Positions 1 through 6,375 are shown, counted from the first letter of the stretch. The stretch is 8,770 nucleotides of DNA from an uncultured Lachnospiraceae bacterium (GCA_910586275.1 CAJUIM010000137.1:1-8770), one strand, 5' to 3'. The notes: generated from the sequence alone by a model not told the origin. Numbers and translations: made by a program.

Positions 1-169
1 TCGCGCACGGGCGTCCGCCTCCCAACATTACATTCAGGCTGAACTGTTACATTTTCTCCTTTATGCCTGCGGCGGCGTTTCGGCGGAACGTATCCCAATG
101 GCGGGTACAGTCCGCCGGATCACATGGCCTGTTCCTATGTGCCAACCCTGACAGCCGCAAAGGAAAAAA
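1..169. other. Non-coding tail downstream of vanT
   Basis: No convincing gene or intrinsic terminator is visible after the vanT stop. A T-run follows the stop codon directly on the minus strand, but no stem sits next to it. The stretch holds several short inverted repeats: a 7-bp CGGCGGA/TCCGCCG pair in 80-120, and CACAT/ATGTG arms near 121-141. The outer end (28-53) has a direct repeat TTACATT at 28-34 and 47-53 flanking the odd palindrome TTCAGGCTGAA at 33-43. On the minus strand an AGGAG is followed by ATG and an immediate stop, so it starts no gene. Confidence 0.5.
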
Positions 170-2332
170 CTAGACCAATATCCTTTCCAGCCGCCCTCCC
201 AGCCGGCTGATAATTTCATTGGTAATGGTACCTGTCTGCTCCGCCAAGTCATATGCCGTAATCTGAGAGTTTCCGGTTCTTCCTATTATATATGCGGCAT
301 CTCCCTGCTTTACGTCCGGTATGTCGGTAATGTCCACGATGGTCTGATCCATGCAGATGTATCCTATAATGGGAGCTTTCCTGCCTTTTAGCAGCACATG
401 TCCCATACCGCAGGAGAGCGGCCTGGGCAGGCCGTCCGCATAGCCGATTGCCAATACTGCTATCTTTCTGTCTTCCGCCGCTACATACCCAAATCCATAG
501 CCGGCGTTTTCGCCGCAGAGCAGGTCTTTGACTGCCGCCACTCTGGCTTTCACGGATAAAACGGGACGGAGACGGACCGGCATGTCTTTTTCGTCTGCGC
601 GGCTGCTGAGCATGCCGTACAGTGCTATTCCTATCCTTGCATAGTCTCCGGTCAGTTCGGGATAGTTCAGGACTCCGTAGCTGGCCTGCATGTGTATGCT
701 CGGGCAATGGAATCCCCTTTTTTCCAGTTTTTTTATTGTCTCGCGGAAAGCTTGTCCCTGTGCTTCCGTAAAAGCTTTTTCCCGCGGGGTCAGTGCATCG
801 TCCGCACTCAGATGAGTGTAGGCTCCTTTGACAACTAAATTTCTGCATTGGAAAATACGGCAGATCTCATCCGTTTTTTCCCAGCGTTCCCCTAGCCGGT
901 GCATGCCTGTATCGATTTTAATATGGACTTTTATTTTTTTACCGTAGGCATTGAGTGTCTGGGCGTAAGATGCGTCCACTACTGTCTGTGTCAGACGGTA
1001 CCGGCTTAACAGGCCGAACTGTTCCGGATGGGTATATCCCAAAATCAGCAGTTCTCCTTTTATGCCGTTTTTCCTAAGTTCCACGGCTTCGGATACCGTG
1101 GCCACACAGAAGGATTTTATGCCGTACGCATTCAGTTCTTCCGCCAGCATTACCGCCCCATGCCCATAGGCATTGGCTTTTAACACCGGCATCAGCCGAC
1201 AGCCGGGCGGCAGCAGGCTCTGCAATGCTTCCACATTATGTTTCAGGTTCTTCCGGCTGACTTCAATCCATGCCCTCCCCTTTTTAAAAGAAGGCGTTCT
1301 GCCCCCCGGAAGGATATGCCGGATTAATTCGGCAAAAATCCAAGACAGAATGCAGACTGCAAAATAATGAATAAGGCTGTTATCTACCAGCGCTTTTTCC
1401 AAATGCGTTATCTTCGCCGCTCCTCGCACGGCTATGATCATCCATGGGTGTATCAGATATATCCAAGTGGAAACAGTCCGCAGATGCTTTGCCGGCCTTA
1501 TTTTTATAGATAAAATAACCTGAAACAGGAAAAACATGCAGGGCAGCAAGGCAAAATACATACTGTCATGCCGCTGTGCCCCGATCCGGCGGAGCCATAG
1601 CCCCTCTGCTGTCATGCAAGCCATGGAAAGCAGGAAGCCTCCCGCATTCACCGCCGTTTTCCCCTCTCTCTTTAAATGCGGGAACCACGCGCCCAGAAGA
1701 AGAAAAACAGGGGCGTAAAAAATGCCGTTCCTTGTATAGGAAAACAGCCGGAACATACGGTCATATGCCGCCCTGACAGATTCCGCCCCCTCCGTCAGGC
1801 CATAGTAACTGTCGCCCAACAGCCCCACGATATAAAGCACCGCCGATACGGCTCCCAAAATCCCGAAACACCGCTTCCGATACGGTTTCCCGATGATTCC
1901 CATGCCAAGCCGATGGAGCAGGGCAACAAGCAATACCCCGCACACCGCCGCCGGCAGATACCAGAGATGGTAAAATGTGCCGTCAAACACAAACATACGG
2001 AGAAAATCCCCTGCTTCCAGCCCCTTAAACTGTCCCGCATATACATTGACAGGAAGGTAAAGAATAACGGCCGTCATATAGAGAAGCAATGTTTTTTTTA
2101 CCCAGCGGGACAGCGGCCGGAAATCCGCAGGTTCCACGGATAAATACCCCGACAAGGTAAAATATCCGGTCACCATAAGAAAAAACGGTACCGCCGTTCT
2201 GGCAATGATTCTTGTCAGCACAAAATCCGCCTCTCCGTGGAACGAAGCCAGCGGGGAAGTATGGATGGCCACTACCAGAAATGCAGCCACCATCTTAAAA
2301 TAATCAAGACTGCCTAAATTCTTCTTTTTCAT
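170..2332 (-). CDS. vanT: VanT-type membrane-bound serine racemase (acyltransferase-3-like membrane domain fused to PLP alanine/serine racemase)
   Basis: Predicted to convert L-Ser to D-Ser at the membrane, feeding the VanG ligase. The 720-residue product has two parts. Residues 1-345 are a multi-pass membrane domain of the acyltransferase-3 type, roughly ten segments, with His24 in a VVAIHTSPL motif; in VanT proteins this part is thought to help with serine uptake. Residues 350-720 are a fold-type III PLP racemase. Lys385 in VLKANAYGHG is the PLP lysine, and Tyr612 in GENAGYGFGY is the second catalytic base. Asn705 in TITNEIISR sits where alanine racemases have an active-site Tyr (TINYE); this change is characteristic of VanT serine racemases. 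The ATG at 2332 was chosen because AAAAGGAG lies 10 nt upstream and the protein then begins MKKKNLGSLDYF at the membrane domain. A GTG at 2446 in the same frame lacks a ribosome binding site. It is the last gene of vanG-vanXY-vanT, 125 bp after vanXY. It appears intact. Confidence 0.93.
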   Translation of the reverse strand: MKKKNLGSLDYFKMVAAFLVVAIHTSPLASFHGEADFVLTRIIARTAVPFFLMVTGYFTLSGYLSVEPADFRPLSRWVKKTLLLYMTAVILYLPVNVYAGQFKGLEAGDFLRMFVFDGTFYHLWYLPAAVCGVLLVALLHRLGMGIIGKPYRKRCFGILGAVSAVLYIVGLLGDSYYGLTEGAESVRAAYDRMFRLFSYTRNGIFYAPVFLLLGAWFPHLKREGKTAVNAGGFLLSMACMTAEGLWLRRIGAQRHDSMYFALLPCMFFLFQVILSIKIRPAKHLRTVSTWIYLIHPWMIIAVRGAAKITHLEKALVDNSLIHYFAVCILSWIFAELIRHILPGGRTPSFKKGRAWIEVSRKNLKHNVEALQSLLPPGCRLMPVLKANAYGHGAVMLAEELNAYGIKSFCVATVSEAVELRKNGIKGELLILGYTHPEQFGLLSRYRLTQTVVDASYAQTLNAYGKKIKVHIKIDTGMHRLGERWEKTDEICRIFQCRNLVVKGAYTHLSADDALTPREKAFTEAQGQAFRETIKKLEKRGFHCPSIHMQASYGVLNYPELTGDYARIGIALYGMLSSRADEKDMPVRLRPVLSVKARVAAVKDLLCGENAGYGFGYVAAEDRKIAVLAIGYADGLPRPLSCGMGHVLLKGRKAPIIGYICMDQTIVDITDIPDVKQGDAAYIIGRTGNSQITAYDLAEQTGTITNEIISRLGGRLERILV

Positions 2333-2342
2333 TATGCCCTTG

Positions 2343-2350
2343 CTCCTTTT
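2343..2350 (-). promoter_or_regulatory. Ribosome binding site deciding the vanT start
   Basis: The minus strand reads AAAAGGAG here, 10 nt before the ATG at 2332. It supports that start over the GTG at 2446, which has no purine-rich site in front of it. Confidence 0.75.
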
Positions 2351-2387
2351 GTCATACCCATTCCCCCACGCTTTGTTTCCGGCCGCC

Positions 2388-2407
2388 GGCCATGCCGCTG
2401 CATGGCC
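2388..2407 (-). repeat. Perfect 8-bp hairpin in the vanXY-vanT gap
   Basis: On the minus strand GGCCATGC is separated by the tetraloop AGCG from its exact reverse complement GCATGGCC. The stem is GC-rich and should be stable. No U-tract follows (GGCGGCC comes next), so it is unlikely to be a simple intrinsic terminator. It sits in the only sizeable gap between the three effector genes, 55 nt ahead of the vanT start. An mRNA-processing or stability role, or damping of vanT relative to vanXY, is possible but inferred. Confidence 0.6.
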
Positions 2408-2457
2408 TCCCTCCGCCGCCTTGCAGGCTGCGGATTTATCCTGCACAAACCAGACTG

Positions 2458-3222
2458 TCAGTAGGCATAGGTCATAGTGGTGATAATGTATCCGTCCACG
2501 TTATTGCCGGATATGGAATAAGCCATACGCTCATCCATTTCCAGACAGGTATCTTTTCCCTCTTCCGCCTTAAGATAAGACACCGATATTTTCAAGCTGC
2601 TTATACGGCAGCAATAGCTTTCCCCCTCATATGGATATTGCCGGAGGAACTCGATATATTCCTCCAATGTCAGTCCATGCCCGGCCATAATCTGGGCATG
2701 GGGCGTGCCTACATAACGGAAATGCCAAGGCTCATGGGCAATTCCCGTAATCCCTTCCTTCCCCTCCGGATACCGCTCCACAAACCCGAACTTCAATGCC
2801 TTTTCCCGGAATTTCCTGCATATCCCGGTATCCGGGAATTCCGGGCAGATAAAATCTATCTTCTCCTGCCTAAGCCCTAAGTCTATGGCCAGTCCTGTCT
2901 GATGCTCACTATGATCCGGCAATGCCACAAATTTCTCGGTAAATTCTTTTCCGTTCTCCCTCAGAGACTCCGCATATATTTCCTGCTGCTCCCGCATGGA
3001 ACGCCAGCCGCTCACTGCGGCAATATGACTCCAACCGTCTATGCCGTCCATTAACTCGGCCAACAGCTTCACTGCGTAACCGTCCAGCAGGACATGCCGT
3101 TCCCACCGGTTCACCGAAATCAGATTTCCTCTGTTTTTCCCCATCCAATAAGGATTCTGCGCATTTACCAGAATCAGATTTCCGCCGTGAATGGCATCCG
3201 GCTGCAGAACTATCGTCTTCAT
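2458..3222 (-). CDS. vanXY: VanXY-type D,D-dipeptidase/D,D-carboxypeptidase (peptidase M15)
   Basis: A zinc peptidase predicted to hydrolyse D-Ala-D-Ala and to trim terminal D-Ala from pentapeptide precursors, so that cell-wall ends made by the host Ddl ligase are removed in favour of D-Ala-D-Ser. The 254-residue product carries the M15 signature. His107 and Asp114 in SEHQTGLAID and His167 in HEPWHFR are the zinc ligands, Glu164 is the catalytic base, and Arg74 in VSGWRS is the conserved substrate-site arginine. There is no obvious signal peptide or membrane segment, as expected for the cytoplasmic bifunctional VanXY rather than membrane-bound VanY. Residues about 200-254 form an extension after the peptidase core, ending in a SISGNNVDGYIITT segment; VanXY of the C type is shorter, and this longer form fits the G type. 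The ATG overlaps the vanG stop by 4 bp (ATGA), indicating translational coupling. Full length, with no broken motif. Confidence 0.92.
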   Translation of the reverse strand: MKTIVLQPDAIHGGNLILVNAQNPYWMGKNRGNLISVNRWERHVLLDGYAVKLLAELMDGIDGWSHIAAVSGWRSMREQQEIYAESLRENGKEFTEKFVALPDHSEHQTGLAIDLGLRQEKIDFICPEFPDTGICRKFREKALKFGFVERYPEGKEGITGIAHEPWHFRYVGTPHAQIMAGHGLTLEEYIEFLRQYPYEGESYCCRISSLKISVSYLKAEEGKDTCLEMDERMAYSISGNNVDGYIITTMTYAY

Positions 3223-4271
3223 GCACCCACCGCCTTCTCAATGGCGGCAGAAAGAATCTGCCCAAAGGATACGCCGGCCGCTTTCATCATATTGGGAAAG
3301 CGGCTGTGGGCAGTGAACCCGGGAATGGTGTTCACTTCGTTAAACACAATCTCACCGGAATCGGACAGAAACATATCCACTCTGGCAAATCCGCTGCAGT
3401 CCAGTGCTTTGTAGATTACCGCCGCTGTCCGCTTGATCTCTTCCGCCTTTTCGGAATCTATTCTGGCCGGCACATGAATTGCGGAAGTTTTCAGCGTATA
3501 TTTCTCTTCAAAATCAAAAAATCCGTCCGCCAGTTCTATCTCGTCCACTTCCCCTATCGTCAGCCCGTTGCCCTCCAATATGGCACAGCCCACCTCAAAG
3601 CCGGAAATTCCCTCTTCCATCAGAATCTTACTGTCATAAGCGGCGGCAGCCTCCACGGCAGTCGGAAGTTCTCCGGCTCCGAGTACCTTAGTCACCCCAA
3701 AGGAAGAACCTGCTTTCACCGGTTTCACAAACAAAGGATAACCTATCTCTTCGGCTTTGGCAGACACCGCTCCCATATCTGCGCCGCTTTCCAGCACAAA
3801 GGATTTAGGCACCCGGATTCCCTCCAGAGAAACCAGCTTATGCGCCCTGTCCTTATCCATGCAGAGCGCAGAAGACAAAGTCCCGCAGCCCGCTACCGGA
3901 ATGCCCGCCAGTTCCAGCATGCCCTGTACCGTGCCGTCCTCCCCGTTCTTTCCGTGCAGCACGGGAAACGCCGCATCAATATGACATTTTTCCGCCTTAT
4001 CCCCGTTCAGCAGCAGCAGACAGCCATCGTTTCTGCCCGGCAATACCGCTGCCGGAATACAGTCACTGACATTGCACCATGTATCTGCCGGAATCTTCTC
4101 TTCCTCCCCGCCGAACCGGTACCATGTTCCTTCCTGCGAAATGCCCACCAATACCGGCTCATATTTTTCTCTGTCCATATGACCTGCCACCGCATAGGCG
4201 GACTGCAGCGAAACTCCATACTCCGGCGAGCATCCCCCGAAAATAACTGCTATTTTTTTTCTGTTCTCCAT
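3219..4271 (-). CDS. vanG: VanG-type D-alanine--D-serine ligase
   Basis: An ATP-grasp ligase of the Ddl/Van family predicted to make D-Ala-D-Ser in the cytoplasm for MurF to add to the precursor. The 350-residue length matches VanG. Visible motifs in order: IFGGCSPEYGVSLQS (10-24) with Glu17 for the first D-Ala; HGKNGEDGTVQG (106-117); KPVKAGSSFGV (183-193), the ATP-binding lysine and glycine-rich loop; EEKYTLK (255-261), the omega-loop pattern of the D-Ala-D-Ser group (VanC has a similar EKYTL), unlike D-Ala-D-Lac ligases of the VanA/VanB type; RVDMF (297-301) and NEVNTIPGFT (311-320), metal-binding Asp and Asn/Glu plus the C-terminal loop. The ATG at 4271 was chosen because AAAGGAG lies 9 nt upstream and the protein then begins MENRKKIAVIFGG; the in-frame TTG at 4325 lies in a small hairpin loop. 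It is the first gene of the effector operon and overlaps vanXY by 4 bp. A housekeeping Ddl is less likely given the neighbours. Confidence 0.94.
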   Translation of the reverse strand: MENRKKIAVIFGGCSPEYGVSLQSAYAVAGHMDREKYEPVLVGISQEGTWYRFGGEEEKIPADTWCNVSDCIPAAVLPGRNDGCLLLLNGDKAEKCHIDAAFPVLHGKNGEDGTVQGMLELAGIPVAGCGTLSSALCMDKDRAHKLVSLEGIRVPKSFVLESGADMGAVSAKAEEIGYPLFVKPVKAGSSFGVTKVLGAGELPTAVEAAAAYDSKILMEEGISGFEVGCAILEGNGLTIGEVDEIELADGFFDFEEKYTLKTSAIHVPARIDSEKAEEIKRTAAVIYKALDCSGFARVDMFLSDSGEIVFNEVNTIPGFTAHSRFPNMMKAAGVSFGQILSAAIEKAVGA

Positions 4272-4280
4272 CTTCCCTGT

Positions 4281-4287
4281 CTCCTTT
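4281..4287 (-). promoter_or_regulatory. Ribosome binding site deciding the vanG start
   Basis: The minus strand reads AAAGGAG, 9 nt before the ATG at 4271. It selects the 350-residue product over an 18-residue longer one from a TTG at 4325. Confidence 0.8.
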
Positions 4288-4348
4288 CCTGTTTCGGTGC
4301 GGCCTTTTATTCCCGCGGCAGGCAAGCCGCTCTCTGCCCCTTAAATCA

Positions 4349-4395
4349 CGGGAAGCCCTTGTCTGATAAAAATATTACCAGACAAGGGCTTCCCG
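4349..4395 (-). repeat. Perfect 17-bp inverted repeat at the 5' end of the predicted vanG transcript
   Basis: The arms at 4349-4365 and 4379-4395 are exact reverse complements over 17 bp (CGGGAAGCCCTTGTCTG and its partner), with a 13-nt AT-rich loop. On the minus strand the stem is followed by TGATTTAAGG, not a proper U-tract, so it is at best a weak terminator for vanRS read-through. The -10 of the vanG promoter ends at 4397, so a start 6-8 nt later falls inside the 5' arm. Transcripts from that promoter would begin with a shortened stem of about 12-13 bp. A 5'-stabilising stem-loop, an attenuator, or a partial transcriptional insulator are all possible. Confidence 0.8.
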
Positions 4396-4396
4396 C

Positions 4397-4437
4397 ATTT
4401 TAACATCCTGTTATTAAATTCCTAAGAAATTCCTAAG
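4397..4437 (-). promoter_or_regulatory. Predicted VanR-activated promoter of vanG-vanXY-vanT
   Basis: Two identical 11-bp direct repeats CTTAGGAATTT lie head to tail at 4437-4427 and 4426-4416 on the minus strand. The tandem layout with one-helical-turn spacing is typical of OmpR/PhoB-family regulators such as VanR. The unit resembles the published VanR half-site consensus TCGTANGAAANT (8 of 10 fixed bases over TCTTAGGAATTT). After 13 nt comes TAAAAT (4402-4397), preceded by TG one base upstream (4405-4404), giving an extended -10. The -35 region (TTAGGA at an 18-bp spacer) is poor and lies within the second box, as in PhoB-type activated promoters. The first box overlaps the vanS stop codon (4435-4433). 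Expected start is about 4392-4389, giving a leader of about 120 nt. Confidence 0.72.
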
Positions 4438-5632
4438 TTTCTATTGAGATTCCCCTTCCTTCCGTCTGTTTCGGCACTGCAGTATCCGGCAAAGACCCTT
4501 CCCGGACAGGCAGGGCAATGATGAACGAAACCGTATATTCCCCGCTTTTTGCCGTAATCGTCCCACCATGCAAAGCCACAATCTCTTTGGCAATGGCCAG
4601 CCCCAGCCCAGCCCCTCCGGTATTGGAAATCCTTGCCTCGTCCAGACGGTAAAACCGTTCAAAGATAGACGACAGCTTTTCCTCCGGTATGGGATTCCCT
4701 TTGTTCCGGAAAGTAATTACGATAAATCCGCCTTTGTCCTCTGCGGCAATGACAATTTCCGTGCCGGGAAAGCTATAGGCAGCCGCATTTTTCAGCACAT
4801 TATTGAACACCCGCGCCAATTTGTCCGGATCTCCGTACACCGCCAGATTCTCGTCCGCCCTTAAGTTTACCGTATTGCCGTTTTCCGCCAACACCGGTGA
4901 AAGTTCGTCTGCCAGCTGTACCAGCATATAGTATAAATCAATGTTTTCCTTCACTAACGTAATCTGCTGCAGATTATATCTTGTGATCTCAAAGAATTCA
5001 TTTACCATCCTCTCCAGACGGTATGCCTTATCCAATGTAATATGCACATACTTTGCTTTCTGCTCCGCCGGCATGTCTGGTGCTTCCTCAATCAGATTCA
5101 GATATCCGATAATGGAGGTCAGCGGTGTCCGGATATCGTGCGCCAAATACATCACCAAATCGTTTTTCCTTTGTTCCGCTTCCCGCGCCTGCGCCGTCCT
5201 CCGCTCCAATTCCGTCTTCACCGCATTCAGCCGCCTCTCCACGGCAAGCATTTCCGACGGCAGCTGTATTTCCCCCTTTTCCATCAGCAAGGCATCGACT
5301 CCCCGGCTCACAATATCAAAATATCGGGTAAATAAATTCAGCAGCATCCGCACCATCAGCAAAAATACCGCAATAACGGCCGCCATCCAGAAATATTCCA
5401 TATTCTTCCGGAAGATGCTGTGATACAGCAGCACGGCTCTCTCATAATCCAGCAGCAAATATCTCTGAAACATGGAAACCACCAGATCTGCGCCCCGATG
5501 GCTCCAGACCAGTTTGTACAAAACCCATATAATGACAACCGCCAGGATTACCATTCCTGAAAGTTCCAAGAAAAGTTTGGTTTTCAGCTGTGAATAATCC
5601 GCTTTATATTTTCTTCTCTCCCTGTCACCCAA
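4433..5632 (-). CDS. vanS: VanS sensor histidine kinase
   Basis: Membrane sensor kinase predicted to phosphorylate VanR under glycopeptide or cell-wall stress. The 399-residue product has two membrane segments (about 22-43 and 81-103) flanking a short outer loop of roughly 37 residues, then a HAMP-like linker. The H box is LAHDIRTPL with phospho-acceptor His165. The N box is FNNVLKNAAAYS (276-287), and the ATP lid has the G2 motif GGAGLGLAI (339-347). The G1 region reads FRNKGNPIPEEKL instead of the usual DNGxGI, which is common in VanS-like kinases. The start is a TTG at 5632, overlapping the vanR stop by 8 bp; no ATG or GTG follows nearby, and the resulting N-terminus leads directly into the first membrane segment. 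Translation is therefore probably coupled to vanR. The stop codon lies inside the first VanR-like box of the downstream promoter. Confidence 0.9.
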   Translation of the reverse strand: MGDRERRKYKADYSQLKTKLFLELSGMVILAVVIIWVLYKLVWSHRGADLVVSMFQRYLLLDYERAVLLYHSIFRKNMEYFWMAAVIAVFLLMVRMLLNLFTRYFDIVSRGVDALLMEKGEIQLPSEMLAVERRLNAVKTELERRTAQAREAEQRKNDLVMYLAHDIRTPLTSIIGYLNLIEEAPDMPAEQKAKYVHITLDKAYRLERMVNEFFEITRYNLQQITLVKENIDLYYMLVQLADELSPVLAENGNTVNLRADENLAVYGDPDKLARVFNNVLKNAAAYSFPGTEIVIAAEDKGGFIVITFRNKGNPIPEEKLSSIFERFYRLDEARISNTGGAGLGLAIAKEIVALHGGTITAKSGEYTVSFIIALPVREGSLPDTAVPKQTEGRGISIET

Positions 5633-6323
5633 TTTTATACCCCACTCCCCATATTGTTTTTATATAGTTGGGCCGCTCCGCCGTATCCGCCATCTTTTCG
5701 CGTAAATGACGGATATGCACCGTAATAGTGTTATTGCTTTTACTGTAATACTCGTCCTTCCATATCTCGTGGAACAGCTTCTCGGCACTTACCACTTCGC
5801 CTTTATGTTCCAACAAAATCCGGAGCAGTTCAAACTCCGTAGGCGTCAATGTAAGCTGCCGTTCATTCAGCATGCACTCATGAGTCTTCACATCCAGCAC
5901 CAGCCCCGAATGTTCCAAGAAAGAATCCTGATGTTCCGCCGGCTGAACCTGATTGTACCTCTTATACCTGCGCAGCTGGGCTTTCACCCGCGCCACCATT
6001 TCCAGCGGACGGAACGGCTTGGTAATATAATCATCGGCCCCTAGGGATAGCCCTGTGATTTTATCTATTTCCTCATCCTTCGCCGTCAGCATAATAATCG
6101 GATAAGTATATAATTCCCGTATCTGACGGCAAAGCGCAAATCCGTTGATATCCGGCAGCATAATATCCAAAACGGCAAGATCCAGTTCGTTTTCTTTTAA
6201 AAACTCCAGCGCTCCGCTCCCCGTATAAAATTTATATACCTGATAATTCTCGTTTTTCAGATATACTTCTATTAAATCGGCAATCTCCTGTTCATCGTCC
6301 ACCACTGCTATTTTGTCGGCCAT
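5625..6323 (-). CDS. vanR: VanR response regulator (OmpR/PhoB family)
   Basis: DNA-binding response regulator predicted to activate the vanG operon after phosphorylation by VanS. The 232-residue product has a receiver domain (1-120) with the acidic pocket VVDDEQ (Asp9, Asp10), phospho-acceptor Asp53 in VLDIMLPD, Thr80 in IIMLTAKD and Lys102 in YITKPF. A winged-helix domain (about 135-232) follows, with LTPTEFELLRIL, the recognition-helix region NNTITVHIRHLREKM, and the terminal IWGVGYKIG hairpin. The ATG at 6323 has GGAGG 7 nt upstream and gives MADKIAVVDD, the normal start of the fold; an in-frame TTG at 6359 adds 12 unlikely residues. It lies 93 bp after cls on the same strand and overlaps vanS. 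Its only sequence-visible candidate target is the tandem box upstream of vanG. PhoP-like regulators share this architecture, so the VanR assignment rests mainly on context. Confidence 0.91.
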   Translation of the reverse strand: MADKIAVVDDEQEIADLIEVYLKNENYQVYKFYTGSGALEFLKENELDLAVLDIMLPDINGFALCRQIRELYTYPIIMLTAKDEEIDKITGLSLGADDYITKPFRPLEMVARVKAQLRRYKRYNQVQPAEHQDSFLEHSGLVLDVKTHECMLNERQLTLTPTEFELLRILLEHKGEVVSAEKLFHEIWKDEYYSKSNNTITVHIRHLREKMADTAERPNYIKTIWGVGYKIG

Positions 6324-6330
6324 ACCTATC

Positions 6331-6335
6331 CCTCC
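6331..6335 (-). promoter_or_regulatory. Ribosome binding site deciding the vanR start
   Basis: GGAGG on the minus strand lies 7 nt before the ATG at 6323, at ideal spacing. It rules against the TTG at 6359. Confidence 0.8.
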
Positions 6336-6353
6336 ATTTCCCCGTTTCGTTCC

Positions 6354-6375
6354 GGTCAATTCCTATTCCGTTCCT
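6354..6375 (-). promoter_or_regulatory. Possible VanR-like half-sites upstream of vanR (weak)
   Basis: The minus strand holds TAGGAATT at 6365-6358, identical to the core of the boxes upstream of vanG, with another GGAA 11 bp upstream (6374) and one 10 bp downstream (6353). This could be an autoregulatory site, but it lies only 35 nt before the vanR ATG, no good -10 or -35 is visible around it, and the neighbouring repeats match poorly. Confidence 0.25.

Noticed and set aside
2333..2446. N-terminal extension of VanT from a GTG at 2446
   Set aside because: No ribosome binding site before the GTG, an Ala/Gly-rich non-conserved translation, and a strong AAAAGGAG directly serving the ATG at 2332.
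4272..4325. 18-residue extension of VanG from a TTG at 4325
   Set aside because: No ribosome binding site, and the ATG at 4271 has AAAGGAG at ideal spacing and gives the standard Van ligase N-terminus.
4349..4395. The vanS-vanG hairpin as an ordinary rho-independent terminator
   Set aside because: The stem is followed by TGATTTAAGG instead of a U-tract, and the predicted vanG promoter lies upstream of it, so efficient termination would silence the operon. Partial termination remains possible.
3306..4403. A 365-codon open frame on the plus strand opposite vanG
   Set aside because: Its translation is low-complexity His/Arg/Cys/Pro-rich without motifs, it has no ribosome binding site, and it lies across vanG with all ligase motifs intact. 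It is a codon-bias shadow.
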